From Channallabes apus (lineage: Eukaryota; Chordata; Actinopteri; Siluriformes; Clariidae), in the NCBI GenBank assembly GCA_030522415.1, contig CM060126.1:7473852-7537851 (forward strand): 64,000 bases of DNA, given 5' to 3'. The translations under genes were made by a program, and so were the position numbers. The stretch's first letter is position 1. Each line of letters begins with the position of its first letter. Shown piece after piece: positions 1-12,125 of the stretch. Under the pieces are notes generated by a model that saw only the letters and a list, made by a program, of their open reading frames with translations, was not told the DNA's origin and did no database searches.

Positions 1-389
1 AAGGAGCATGGAACAACATCAAATGGTTTTATGGTCTCTCTACATCAAATCCTCACCATGGTACTTTCCTCCTACCTATTGTTAGATCTCTGTCTCGTTG
101 TTTCATGGTGGAAATACAGTATGGTGAATGATTCGCTGGGCTGGAAGTCACGTACTGTATCTTCTTCTTAAATTCCGCACCAAGCCCAAGACCAATAAAA
201 ATAATGAACATATACTATACAGAATTTAATAACTATACTGTATTACATGATTATAGTTTTAATTGTGCCATATTCAGCCAGCACCTCTTTTAATAATTAA
301 AAATGAGCTTTCAAACAAATTTGCTTTCTTTTGTAATTTTTATGCAAGCATACATACACACTAACCGAGCACTTTAGCCATTCTATATA

Positions 390-392
<3 letters not shown>

Positions 393-439
<47 letters not shown>
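393..439. repeat. (AT)n microsatellite
   Basis: Uninterrupted TA dinucleotide tract of about 45 bp in intergenic DNA. Confidence 0.95.
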
Positions 440-442
<3 letters not shown>

Positions 443-639
443 GATGAATTTAAATTTATTTCATTTTAACTAACTACTGTATACAAACATGACTAAGCCA
501 AAATGGGTCTTATAGATCACTCTGATCATGTATTTCTATGGAAAATATAATAATAATAATAATAAGCAAATTTTTGCGATGCCATTCCCATATTCTGGTA
601 CTGGTAAGATTTACAAGTTATAAATGTAATGATAATTTT

Positions 640-905
640 TTTAGGTGGCACAGTGATGTAGTGGTTAGTACAGTTGACCTGCACCTCCGGGAACCCGGGT
701 TCGATCCCCCCTTCAGGGTCTGTTTGCATGGAGTTTTGCATGTTCTCTTCATGTGTGGTGGGTTTCCGCCGCATACTCTGGTTTCCTCTCACAGTCCGCA
801 GACATGCAGATTAGACTAATTGGTGTTCCCAAATTGCCCATAGTGTGAATGTGTGTGTCCTCCAGGCCGCCTCAACTTTGTAGACAGGATAAAGTCGTAT
901 AGCAT
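640..905 (+). mobile_element. tRNA-derived SINE, Mermaid/HE1-like
   Basis: Contains a tRNA-like head with box B ggttcgatccc, then the fish SINE core (gagttttgcatgttctc, cacagtccgcagacatgcag, aattgcccatagtgtgaatg). At least six more copies or fragments occur in this window. The family name is from memory; the repeat itself is certain. Confidence 0.8.
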
Positions 906-1337
906 CATCACAATCAGAATTTATCAATCAACCTATTCTGTGCTGTTGCTCACGTTTTAAGGTTTAAACATAAGTATGCTTTAATACCCCAACTGGATGA
1001 GCTCTCAAGATAGTCTCAATTCTTTCTGCCAAGTAGGTTTTTGGAAACATTCCTGCATCTCACAACTCATCCAGATTTTCCAGCTGCACTTTTCATGCCC
1101 CAAATCTCCCGGTCTACCGCATCCCAAAGGTAATACTGTACATCGGATTCAGTTCTGGGAATGTAATTGGGAAGGCTACTGTACTGAGGAGCATTAAACT
1201 CATTGTCATGCTGGAGGTAACTCTTCAAAGAAGGGTAAATTATAGGCATGAAGGTTTCAGGTGGTATCAGAAAATAGTACTCAAGTAGATATTCAACTGG
1301 CTGAGAAAAGTGGAACATCCACTTTCATCTCGGAGGG

Positions 1338-1625
1338 GTTCGTTGGTTAGAACTGTTGCCTCATGCCTCTAGGGTTGGGATTTGAAGTGGTGGATGCATG
1401 TTCTCTCTATATATCGGTGGGTTTCTTCTGGGTGCTTGAGTTTCCCTCCACACACAGAACAAAGATATGCTTACATGGAATGGATTTTTCAAGTTGCCTC
1501 TAGTGTGTGTGTGTGTGCATGTGTGTCCCTGTAGGTTAGAAGAACATTACAACACTAAGCAATAGTGTGAAATCAAAGGTCATTGCAACCAACTATGGTT
1601 TGTGATGATGGCTTGAATAGAGTCT
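1338..1625 (+). mobile_element. Diverged Mermaid/HE1-like SINE
   Basis: Same order of landmarks as the 640-905 copy (ggttagaactgttgcctcatgc, gcatgttctctct, gggtttcttctgggtgc, tagtgtgtgtgtg), with much more decay. Confidence 0.6.
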
Positions 1626-2416
1626 ATAAGGTTAAATGGACTGGACTGTGATAAGCAAAAGTCATTGAAGTCTTGCCTACGAATACTTGATATTCATCTG
1701 CTGTTTTCATCCAGGCCCTTGTTGCTCTTGAGAGCACCATTTTCTTTTCTTTTCTTGACATTGCATGATGGCACAGAGCAGAGAATAACAGGGTTGGCTT
1801 TTAGGCATATCCTCCATGTATAACCCTCATCATCCATGTCACTGCTTCAGTGCTGGCTTTATACCACTACAGAATTTAAAACTAGAAGAAATTTCCTTCA
1901 TGGTATGTATGTGATGTTGTTGATCCCCAGAAACTCGCAAAAAGCCTGACCTGACAGATCTCGCTTTAAAGTATTACTAATACAAGCTTTCCACTGTGAC
2001 TCACAGGCGGACGGCTACACTGTAATTTAGATCTTTTAAGTAGAAAACGTACAACCTGATGCTTTATCGATTTACTTGTATACTGATCAACTACAGTATA
2101 ACAATGAAACCATCTGACTAATTCTGTGTAGGACCTGCTTGTGCTCTAATCCATTGAGACCTTATTCCACAAGACCTCTGAAGATGTGCTTCAGGGTTAC
2201 CTAGCACTAAGATAATAGCAGAAGAGCCTTTAAGGTTCTCTATGGTTAAAGGTTGAGCATCCATGAGCGAAACATGTTTTTCCACGGATTGACGCAGATT
2301 GAGATCTGTGGAAATCAACAATGTTTTCAACCCATTCCACAAATTTCTTTTTTACATTTTGGCAGCTGGAAGAGACCACTGCCATTAGGGAATATCGTTG
2401 CCAAGAAGGGGTTTAC

Positions 2417-2625
2417 TGGGGCCAGGTGTAGCTCAGTGGTTAAGGCATTGGACTACGGTTCGGAAGATCCCAGGTTCAAACCCCACAACCACCAAGTTGC
2501 CACTGTTGGGCTCTTGAGCAAGGCCCTTAACCCTCAACTGCTCAGATGTGTAATGAGATAATAATGTAAGTCGCTCTGGATAAGAGCGTCTGCCAAATGC
2601 CTAAATGTACTAAGTCCACAATACG
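2417..2625 (+). mobile_element. tRNA-derived SINE, HAmo-like
   Basis: The head has box A (gtgtagctcagtggttaag) and box B (ggttcaaaccc). The body carries ccctcaactgctcagatgtg and the highly typical tail gtaagtcgctctggataaga ending aaatgta. This matches the HAmo SINE of cyprinids as I recall it. Fragments of the same family lie at 34555-34700 and 44508-44665. Confidence 0.8.
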
Positions 2626-2846
2626 ACACTTTTGATAGGTATTAACCACTGCATACTAGGAACACTAAAAAAGGCAAACTTTTTGGAGAAAAGTCATCCA
2701 GCCATCACAACTTGGCCCATGTTGAAGTCATTCATATCATTACACTTGTCTATGTTTCTGCTTCCAACACACCAACTTTGAGAACTGACTGTTCACTTGG
2801 TGTCCAATAAATCCTACTTCTTGATAGGTGCCATTGTAATGAGTTT

Positions 2847-3191
2847 GAATCTTCTTCTTTGTCTTTCGGCTGTTCCCTTTCAGGGTTCGCCACAGCGAAT
2901 CATCTGCCTCCATCTAACCCTATCCTCTGCATCTTCTTCTCTCACACCAACTAACTTCATGTCCTCTCTCACTGCATCCATAAATCTCCTCTTTGGTCTT
3001 CCTCTAGACCTCCTGCCTGGCAGTTCCAACCTCAGCATCCTTCTACCGATATATTCACACTCTCTCCTCTGAACATGTCCAAACCACCTCAATCTGGCCT
3101 CTCTGACTTTATCTCCAAAACATCTCACATGGGTTGTCCCTCTGATGAACTCATTCTTGATCCTATCCATCCTTTACACTCCCAAGCAGAA
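2847..3191 (-). mobile_element. RTE-type LINE 3' fragment with target-site duplication
   Basis: The minus strand encodes the C-terminal part of a LINE reverse transcriptase polyprotein (LRWFGHVQRRECEYIGRRML, then GRPKRRFMDAVREDMKLVGV). It ends in an AAGAAGAAGATT-type tail at the low-coordinate side. The 12-bp TGTAATGAGTTT occurs on both sides (2835-2846 and 3192-3203), marking a 5'-truncated insertion. Confidence 0.85.
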
Positions 3192-3276
3192 TGTAATGAG
3201 TTTTAATAAGCAATGTTATTAACTTAAACTTTCAGCTGTTTTATTGTTATTGCTGATCCATAACCAATGCATGTAC

Positions 3277-5475
3277 GAGGTGGTTTCAAAAAGTTTCAAA
3301 ATTAGTTTTTGTAACACGCAGCACAAGGATGCACGCACAGTCACAGGGAGCACCAGCCTACATAAGTCAGCGTGCCAAAAGACATCGTGCTGTGTACTGT
3401 ACATCGGGATTTGTGAAACTGACCATGCTTTTCTGACCATGCACATTAACACGTCTGGTACGGCAAGAACAAGAAGCAAACATGAAACTGGGCAAATCTG
3501 CCACGGAGACGTTTGACATGAATCGGCAAGGTTAAGGCGATGCTGCAACGAGTTGTTTGAGGTGTTTTAAGTGGCACGCCAGTCTCAAGAGTGGAAGAAC
3601 ATCACTTGAATACAACGAGAAATCAGATCAACTTGTGCATGATGATCGTCTGAGAACAATCCACAACATTGCTCGTATTTTAAGAAAATGCATTAAAATC
3701 TGAAAAAAAAAAAAAAAACAGTGCAGCTGTGTGTGTCTCTTTTTGTTATTTTTTTTTTCTTTTTGTAACATCTCTACACCTTTATATTGGCTTTCATCAG
3801 GGTCTCCGCATAAAAACACAGAAGAAACAAAACACGCCTAAAAGTTATCTTTTAGAAAAGCCCGGGTTGTTTACCTCTCTGTAAAGGTCTAGCGTGAATA
3901 AAAGACCTGCAGAAAGCCGTATTGAACATGAAATGTATGAAAGCACATCACATCAAACAAAGCACGGTCCCTAAAAGCTCCGAGCTATTGGTCTTTTTTG
4001 GCTCCCACAAACACATTTCACCTGGATGCTGCTTTGAGAGATGAGAGTCCTGAAACTGGAACACAAAGGAGGTGCCCTAATGGGATGAAAGTTGTTCTCT
4101 GAAAGCACGAGCACATTGCGCATTTTGTTATTGTCTGGAACAGAGATGTGAAAATGAAACGGCGGAGGAAAAAAATGTGAATGATTAATGATGGAGATGT
4201 CTACTTTGAATTTTTTTTTCTTAAATTCTATATCAGTTTAACGGCACAGGGGTAACGTGGTGGTTAGTGTGTTGAACTGTTGATCAGGAGGTTCCCAGTT
4301 CAAGTCCCAGCCCCTCTGGGTTGCCATTGAGGATGGTTCTTTACCCTGAACTGCTCAAATACAATCGGGCATTGAGCTGGCAACCTGACCCTGTAAGAAA
4401 CTGCCACTGAATTTTATCTTTAAGACACCACATAATCCAGGACATGCTTTTCAGCAAACCAATCATATTTCAGCATCACATTGCATATCATCATGCAGAT
4501 ACATGTTAAGAGCTTTTAAGTTTAATTTAAGTTTCCTTAAATTAGCCTGTAGCCTCAGATTCCTGATCTTCAGAGTAAACATACGTCTGCTGTCGTGGCC
4601 CGTCCAGTTCAGTGATTCTGAAGATGTGTTTTTGGTCACCAGGGTTGAAACAGGGTTGAGTTGTCTGGCCATCCTCCTCTGACCTCATTTGATCTCATCA
4701 ACCAAGTGCTTCTGCCCACAACACTTGCACAACTCTGTGTAAACTCTACAGAGAATAGAGGAAAATATGCAATGCACGAAAGAAGTGTTTTTTTTTCTTG
4801 TGGTCTGCGAGTGTATCTGTTTGCTGGAAAAACTCACAGAAGACCATAAACAGAAGGGTTTGGATGGGTGCGAAGAAAATATGAACCGATACTCTAAGTA
4901 AGGTCAAAGTTTTCATTACTGGACACGGGGATTCATCACTACGAGCCTGAGAGTAAACAGCAGAGTATGGAACGGAAACATCCTCAATCGCCGGCAGAGA
5001 AAAAGTTCAAAAGTCAACCATCATCTAGAAAATTCATCAATGCTTACAGATTCCTGGGATTCTCAAGGACCGGTTTTGGAACAGTATCCGGAAAAAGGTT
5101 CCACAATCAACAGTGCTTGTTACAGTGAGACGCTTATTGAGGAGCTGAAGCCTAAACTTCGGATTAAACTGCTATCCGTAGGTGTCGTGATCTTGCATGA
5201 CGATGCACGTCCACACACTTCGGACACTGCAAAAACGTTATTTTTTAGGAGTTAAACCATTCTCGTCCATACGAGGACGAAGATTCACTTCTGATGAAGA
5301 AGTGAAGCCAGCGGCGCATTCGTGGCTCACAGCTCAGCTTAAAACATTTTTTAATGAGGGAATATGAAAACTTGTTGTCAGATGGACAAAGTGTATTGAA
5401 AAGCAAGGAGATTATGTCGAAAAATTATGGATTTCTGTAAACGTTGTGATAATTTTTAACTCACCCTGGTTGAAT
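3277..5475 (+). pseudogene. Broken mariner-family transposon
   Basis: The left part (about 3530-3680) translates to FKWHARLKSGRTS and RLRTIHNIARI, the helix-turn-helix end of a mariner transposase. The right part (about 4915-5430) encodes DSWDSQGPVLEQYPEKGSTI, then VILHDDARPHTSDTAKT, the catalytic region, with stops. About 1.2 kb of unrelated sequence sits between them and about 60 residues are missing. The left end reads cgaggtggtttcaaaaag and the right end inverted reads accagggtgagttaaaaa. Confidence 0.75.
4235..4395 (+). mobile_element. tRNA-derived SINE fragment
   Basis: Head acgtggtggttagtgtgttg and box B-like gttcaagtccc, then a body with ctttaccctgaactgctcaa, like the HAmo-like copies but diverged. 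It lies inside the foreign stretch that splits the mariner element. Confidence 0.6.
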
Positions 5476-7054
5476 ATCGGTTTAACTGTGCATCCCTAAT
5501 AACTGTAAATAAAAATGCATGACCACGTTATGTTAAGGTACTGATTTACAGTAGTGCCGATCTGTAACTTTATTTTTCATTGAGTGTAAACACGGTGTAG
5601 CTGAGCTGGTGAGAACAAACAAAATGCCACTTTAAGCTGCTTAGGTTTTGGACCGGTTTAATGGTAATACACACTAACTCCAGCTTTGTGTTGGCAGTAA
5701 TTGGTACAATCTAGCTACTTAAAAAAAAAATCTAATAGGATTGGAGGAACGAAGAGGAAACAATTACTTTTGAACAAAACAAATATGAATACAATCTGAA
5801 TAAGCATATGTAATAAAAAAAAATATGCATTACATATTTTCTGAGAAATTTAATGGCTCAGTCCTTTTTTTTTTTTTTTACACTGCAGGACGTAATCACG
5901 TCTGTAGTGCTTCTATTCCAGCTGATGAGATGAAGAAGTCAAAATATTAGCTCTTCATTTGTTATATTAAGCATGTCGAACATGCTCTAGTAACCGCATT
6001 ATTCATTCCATCGCTGATTTCTTTTTTCTTTCAGATTTAAGTTTGATTGCACATCTAATAATTACAGTCATTACAGCGATCATTATCACATCAACACCTG
6101 TCGTGAAGATGCAATATTTTTCGAACGATGATAATTCGCTACACCTACTGTAAAAGTGTTATTGATTTAAATGAGGCAGGGGAAACGGGGGCTGACGAGA
6201 CAATATTCTGGTCTGATGTTAAGAAATGCATTACACTAATGTTATTTACACCTGGTCGCTAGATCGGTATGATCATTTTGTCGTCTCTATAGCAACATTC
6301 TATTTGTTTGTACGATCTGCCTGTAAATGACGAACAACGCTTAAATAATTTAGGCAGTCCTTCTTTTCATGGAACTGTGAACCAAAAAATTTAAAAAACA
6401 AAAAAAAAAGACTAGTTTTAACACAACTTCTGAAACGCACTGATGTTCATGATGACTCCTTATGTATGAATTTAAATATCCAGCTTTTTACCCATCATAA
6501 AATTATCATCGTAAGATTCATACAAACCATTTGGAGATGATTTTAGCTTTGTGAAATCTCAACTTCTCCTGTGGTCAAAAAGAGATGGGCATGGTCAACA
6601 GGTAGGTGGTCAAAGTGTGCAAAGAAAATCTCCCCCACACCGTTACACCAGCACAATCCACACTTTTTAGTGGAAATTCTCAACCCACTGTCAGATTGCT
6701 ACAGAAGAAATCAAGACTCATCAGGCAACGCATCTATTTTCCAGGTATTGAAATCTTCTATTGTCTGATTTTGGTGAGCCCATGTGAACTGTAGCCTAAG
6801 TTTCCTGTTCTAACAGCTGACTGGAGGGTCACCCGGTGTGATCTGATCTGCTGCTGTAACCCATACAGTATGCTTTAAGGTGTGATGTGTTGAAGGTTGT
6901 AAATGAGATGTTTTATGAGTAACTGTTGACCAGGACGATTCTAGCGATTGTGAAGATCAGGGATAAGTCAGCCTTGCCTGGGGCTTGTCAGCACCAGTAG
7001 GTTGGGAAGGTTATATCTATCTTTATAATAAATAAATAAATAATAATAATAATA

Positions 7055-7388
7055 ATAAATGTCCAAAAGTATTGAGACAAAAGAGAAATTCACGGTCTCA
7101 ATTTTTTTTAACATAATAAAAGTAAAGATAATAAGAATAAAAAGTCAAAAAGGCGTCTGGTGTCGCTCGCTCGCTCAATGCCAGAGATTTCCCTAGTTTT
7201 AGCCATGTTTTTTTTCTGAAGAGCTGGACCTGGCTCCAGAAAGTTACATTTTGTTCCATCCATTAACCAAAGCAAGTGATTGTAATTAGCACAACTCTTC
7301 AGCCAGATTAGCGGTGAACTAATTAGTGACATCATTTGTTTTGTGCACATGGCACATGTTGTCTTGATACTTTTGGCCATCACTGTAT
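7055..7388. mobile_element. Tc1/mariner-like MITE
   Basis: Terminal inverted repeats tgtccaaaagtattgagaca (left) and tggccaaaagtatcaagaca (right, inverted) bound about 330 bp of non-coding sequence. Confidence 0.7.
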
Positions 7389-8374
7389 TATCTATATTAC
7401 TGGGGCATAAGGGTAGAAGCAGGACACTGTCTCTCTCTCTCGTGTACTGTACGTGTTCACACTAGAGTAGATTTTATGATGTCATTCAAAAGAAACTTCG
7501 CCTCAAGTCCCAGTTTGACTTGAAAACCCTTCATACATCATTCTCTCCTTCTATAGTACATGTTTAGACTTGTGTCATGTTTTTTTTTAAAGTTGTCCCT
7601 AGCATGTAGCATGAATTATTATGAAATAATTGTGATTATTATTTTCTACTCGGTTGTTTTACATTAAGATTTGTAGGAAAAATAATGACGTCAGTTTGTT
7701 CTGTCAGTTGTTGCAGATTGAGTTGGTTGATTGCACGGCGTTAGGTTTTCTGTTCTCTATTTTGAGATTTGTTGTGCTGTGTCACCTCAATTTCCCCCTC
7801 GGGCAGCGGCTCTGGTGTGTACGGCACCCTCAGTGAACTCCGCTTCAGTGAGTTAAATGCCTTACCTGTAACTTTGCTAACGTTATGATACTGTATGAAC
7901 ACTGGATATGAATCAAATTATATCCAAGTGTTCTTCTGTAAGCAAGGAGCACAGCAGGGCAGACAAGTTTTATTGGACTCATAAAGAGATAACAGCTGCA
8001 TGCTTTATTATCTGACCTTTTCTCCTTTTCTTAATTTTTCCATAAACTGGTCACTTAATGGCGTTGACATTTTCTTATTTATTATTTTTATTTGACGAGC
8101 ATCAGGATATCACACACCCCAATTAAGAATCACAATTAAACAATGTATACAGGATATATATCATTCTTAACAATTTCACACAAAACCGAAGAATGAAATA
8201 TGCCAGTGAAACTGTATTACAGTATATATTATATATTACAGGCAGTGTTATAAATGATCTGTGGTAATTTGTAGTGTTTCTTCACCCCTGAAAGAGCTCG
8301 GCCGATCACCTCTAGCATTCAAACTTGTGATGATAGGGTGAGCCTGTTACCATTATTTAAACTGAACTTAGGAA

Positions 8375-8530
8375 ACAGGCATCATGGTGGCTTAAGGGTT
8401 AGCACCATGGTCTCACACCTCCAGGGTTGAGGGTTTGATTCCCGCCTTGGATCTGTGCGTTTCCTCCCAAAGACAGGCAGGATAGGTTAACTGCCATCCC
8501 CAAATTGTCCATAGTGTCCAGGTTGTACCC
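8375..8530 (+). mobile_element. Mermaid/HE1-like SINE fragment
   Basis: Head gtggcttaagggttagcacc, box B-like ggtttgattcccg, and tail tgtccatagtgtcca. The middle is deleted. Confidence 0.65.
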
Positions 8531-10434
8531 TGCTTTGTTCCCAAAGTCTCCTGGGATAGCCTTTCTTATAAACTTAGGAAGCGACCGAACACTAACCAGA
8601 CAAACTAGTCATTTCAACTTGATTTTTCTTCCTGAATTCTCGTCTGGCCGCGAACATCTTCCAACTTCATGCGGACAACTTAATTACTGCCTCCTTCCCC
8701 TCACTCAGACGCTGAGTGCAAGTCAAGTACCGCTCTGTAACTTTCCGTACAGTAAGTCTGTCTGATGCTTTATGATGAAATTATGAATGTATTCAGATCT
8801 AAAGTCAGAATGATCAGACCGAACGACGCCTCTGCTGTTGACTTTGACAGCCCGAACCAATCGGGCCATTCTCCTCTGATCTCTGGTATCAAGGCGGCAT
8901 TTTCACCCAGAGAACTGGAGCTCACTGGAAATCTTCTCTTTTTTTTGAGCATTCTTTGTAAACCCTAGAGATGTTTGTGCATAAAAATCCCAAAAGATTT
9001 GGAAAAACTTCTAACAGCTATGCCATGTTCAAGGTCACATTTCTTGTTCAAATTTCAGCAGATCATCAGAGAAATCTCGAGTTGCTGCCCATGTGAATTT
9101 TAACTGTAAATGTGTAGAGCTTCATCTAACACATGACCTGAAGCAACATGAACTTTTTTTTAATTTAAAAAAGGAAAAAAAATAAAAAACAGATGTCTTA
9201 TGCGAACATCTTCTTCCTCATCTTTTCAACCCAATCATCTGAAAGTGTGACCTACAATCAGTTTTTATTCTGTATATTTAAGACGGCAACAAAAATGGGA
9301 TTATTTTTTTTTTGTTTTATATACAGTAAGACAAGCTTTCTTGAAAAAAACTGAAGAGAAAGAAATGAGGAAATGAAGAACGCTGAAGCAAGTCGAACAA
9401 TCACCATCATTTATTTACAATATATTAAACCATAATGGAAAAAAATTATTACTTATAACAAGTGGTCATTTATTCGATAAGGAAAATAAACATGAGCTAT
9501 TTTAAAAGCTATGATGAATCGTACAGACTTATATATCCATATTAAATGTGTACAGCCAGCAGTGTTATGTATCTTTTTGCCTTGTTTGTACGTATTGAGC
9601 CAGGAACATGATAAAACACGCATACCTTCAAATAAAATTAATAATGACTGCATAGAAATAAGGATGAAACCACGGACCTATCAGAGTTCATAAAACCCAT
9701 GAGAAACAAACGCTGGCTCCCGTTGAAATGAAATAAAATAAGCAGAGAGTCTTTCCTCTCTATGCTTTTTTTGTAAAACGGTGTGCATTTGGCAACATAG
9801 CGCAATTCATTAAGGCTAGTCCATAAATACTATCATTTAAGCAAAATAAACACTGAAAAAGGTTTGTTAAGTGCAGCTCTATGTCAAATTTTACAAGTAA
9901 AGCTGAAAATACTGCAGAGTCCAACTTAGAAACAGACCTAATAAATGAAGGAAGGAAGGAAAGAAAGAAAGTAGCAAATCTACAGGGATGAAAGGAAATA
10001 AGGAAGGAAGAAAGGAAGGAAGCAAAGAAAGATGGATTCACAGCATCTGTTCTTTCCATGTGCTCCTGCCACTAGTGTGTTGTTTCGCCTGTATAAGATC
10101 AATGTAAAGGCCGTTCACAGCTGTTAAAGACGATGTGATTTCCAGTAATGGGCAAGGTTATCGTCAATCTGCACCAAACTTAAGATCAAGTACATTCCCT
10201 TTGGAAATGCAGAATGTATGTTAAACAAAACGAGCGTACAGACAATGGCGAAAAAGGGAGATGATGATGAGCACAGTACTGTCAGGTGAATGATATGTGA
10301 CGACTAAAAACTTATTAAATCACAGTGAGGATAAAGAGGGAGAAACCGTGGGTGCAGCCTCCTTCAGCATGGAAAAAAAATAATTAACCCACTGCGCTGC
10401 AAGAACGATAAGGAAAAAGAGATCTCAGAGTCTT

Positions 10435-10463
10435 ATGACACAGTGTGTCTGTGTGTGTGTGTG

Positions 10464-10502
<39 letters not shown>
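10435..10502. repeat. Compound (GT)n(GA)n microsatellite
   Basis: GT units followed by about 16 AG units, within the candidate 3' UTR. Confidence 0.95.
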
Positions 10503-10504
<2 letters not shown>

Positions 10505-10940
10505 CGAGTTCCTGCTTTGCTAACACTACTTACTTGACTTCTCCTGTTATCTACGTACACTATGTAGTCTTTCAACAAAACCTTTTTTTTTTTTTTTTGG
10601 TAGAACAGTGTTTTCCATTTTCATATTTATTTAATGAAGTGCAAACAGGACAAATCTCCCCACTTTAGCTTAGCAAGCTAATCCTGGATTTTCTTTTAGC
10701 TCAAGCTAGACGGATGGCAGCACAACTGGACAAGCAGAGCAGAAACCTGGACCAATGCTGCAATACACTCTGGTGATGGAAACAGGACAAAGCAGTTGCA
10801 CCCCATCCCGAAAAGAAAAAAAAATATATATAAAAAAAAACTTCCAGTGTAGTGCGTCTTGGACACTTGATGGCATAAGTATCTATAACACCATGCATGA
10901 AAGTAGAAGGAGCATTACTAAATGCAATCATACAAGTGAA

Positions 10941-10943
<3 letters not shown>

Positions 10944-10989
<46 letters not shown>

Positions 10990-10990
10990 C
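10944..10990. repeat. (GT)n microsatellite
   Basis: About 20 GT units followed by GCGCGC, within the candidate 3' UTR. Confidence 0.95.
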
Positions 10991-11176
10991 ACGCAGTGCA
11001 GTAAAGACATATATGGTGCTGTACAGTACTTCGCCTCAATCCTCAGATCCTCTCATTTGCATCAGGACCCAATCCAAGAAGGATGCAATACTGAGTGAAG
11101 AATTTGTTTTTGTGTGTATAGACGGGTAACACGCATCCTGCTTGCCCCGGTTGTTTAGGTAGCTGATCGAGGTGCA

Positions 11177-11282
11177 TCAGCAGCGGGAGGAGCTTCGGGC
11201 TGTGCGGCGGCTTTCTTCCTTCTCTTCCTCCTCGTCCTCGTCTGATTTGCTGAGGCAGAAGCGTCTTCGGCCGTGGGGGGAG
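11177..11282 (-). CDS. myo18a: Candidate alternative terminal exon of myo18a (short tail)
   Basis: After the acceptor tttatcccgcag, joining to exon 33 gives SLKSS-S-SPHGRRRFCLSK and then an acidic Asp/Glu stretch, ending RTARSSSRC at a TGA (11177-11179). Human MYO18A continues SLKSS-SPTSYW at this point and is also Ser/Asp/Glu-rich and short, so the start and character fit. A second open frame through the same bases (SANQTRTRRKRRKK...) is possible if a different phase is used. Sequence similarity is too weak for certainty. Confidence 0.45.
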
Positions 11283-11495
11283 CTGCGGGATAAACATGGT
11301 TTGATTAAAATCAGATGTGGCACTTTGTGAAGGCGATGTGTTGTCCGACATGCGACTCTTCAATGAGAGCTCGGCGAACACTTGCTGCAATATTAGGATG
11401 CAAGATCGGTCAAAATGTCCCACCCACAACGTCTGTGTACACTTTATATCCGGACACACTAATCAGACCCGACACGACTTGCGGTATATCATAGG

Positions 11496-12125
11496 CAGAG
11501 GTGGAAAGAGTAATAAAATGTTGTACTCAAGTAAACGTACTGTTACTCCAGTGAAATTTTACTGAAGTACAAGCAAAGTTACCAGCATAAAAATCTACTC
11601 AAGTAAAAGTAAAAAGTCGAGTAAAAGTTACCGAGTTGCTTTTTTTAACAGCAGGGGTGGGGTGGCGGATTATAGTTTAGTCAAAAAAAAAAAAAGGCAA
11701 AGGGATATAAATCTCAAACTAGTTGTTTTTTATTAAAAGGAACACTTTTGCTAATAAAGCTGTTCCCTTTCTTGTGCTTGAAATCAAAGTATCCAAAACA
11801 AAATAAATATTTGCTTCCTGAGAATTTGATGGCATTTCGCTTTCAGCTGGATCTGCATCACTGGAATTTGTTTTGTTCGTCTCCATGGTTCTTGTGAATT
11901 CAGTGCGTTTGTTCTCCCCGCCCGTCAATTTTGAGGGTGCAAACTTTCCCTTCCACGTTGCATTATTTTTTAATTATTTTTTCATTTTCAGTTTTTTATT
12001 TTTTACTCCGTAGCGAATATGATTTAAAATGTAGCAAAGTACCATACTTCAAACAAATCAGTAAAATTACAGATTTTAAAAACACAGTAATGCGAGTAAA
12101 TGTAACTCGTTACTTTCCACCTCTG
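11496..12125. mobile_element. Tol2-like non-autonomous hAT element
   Basis: The ends read cagaggtggaaagagta and, inverted, cagaggtggaaagtaacg. The subterminal sequence is full of ACTCAAGTAAAAGT-type motifs, as in Tol2-family ends. The flanking octamers atcatagg and attttaga agree at five of eight positions, consistent with an old 8-bp duplication. It has no transposase frame. Confidence 0.85.

Larger units (their letters stand above)
2117..3262 (+). mobile_element. Decayed DNA-transposon relic with two nested insertions
   Basis: The segments 2117-2416, 2626-2846 and 3204-3262 appear to be parts of one older repeat. Text such as cacaccaactttgagaactg and ggtgccattgtaatgag is typical of a common fish repeat family that I cannot name with confidence. 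A HAmo-like SINE and an RTE LINE fragment split it. Confidence 0.5.
1..9389. other. Intergenic region, no gene recognised
   Basis: No open frame here resembles a cellular protein and no exon chain can be built. Recognisable content is decayed transposable elements, listed separately. The stretches 906-1337, 5480-7050 and 7390-8370 are AT-rich with no identified content apart from short A, T and AT runs; 8531-9389 is likewise unassigned. Confidence 0.7.
9390..11176 (-). other. Candidate 3' UTR of the short myo18a isoform
   Basis: This follows the candidate stop at 11177 and has no recognisable transposon. It holds AG/GT microsatellites (about 10442-10502 and 10944-10990) and a GAAG-rich patch (about 9950-10030). 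Minus-strand AATAAA hexamers occur near 9470-9475 and 9409-9414, with GT-rich sequence just beyond. The UTR call depends on the exon above being real. Confidence 0.35.

Noticed and set aside
9760..10059. 99-codon minus-strand frame in the candidate 3' UTR
   Set aside because: Composed of a GAAG-rich low-complexity patch translating to Phe/Ser/Leu runs; no protein similarity.
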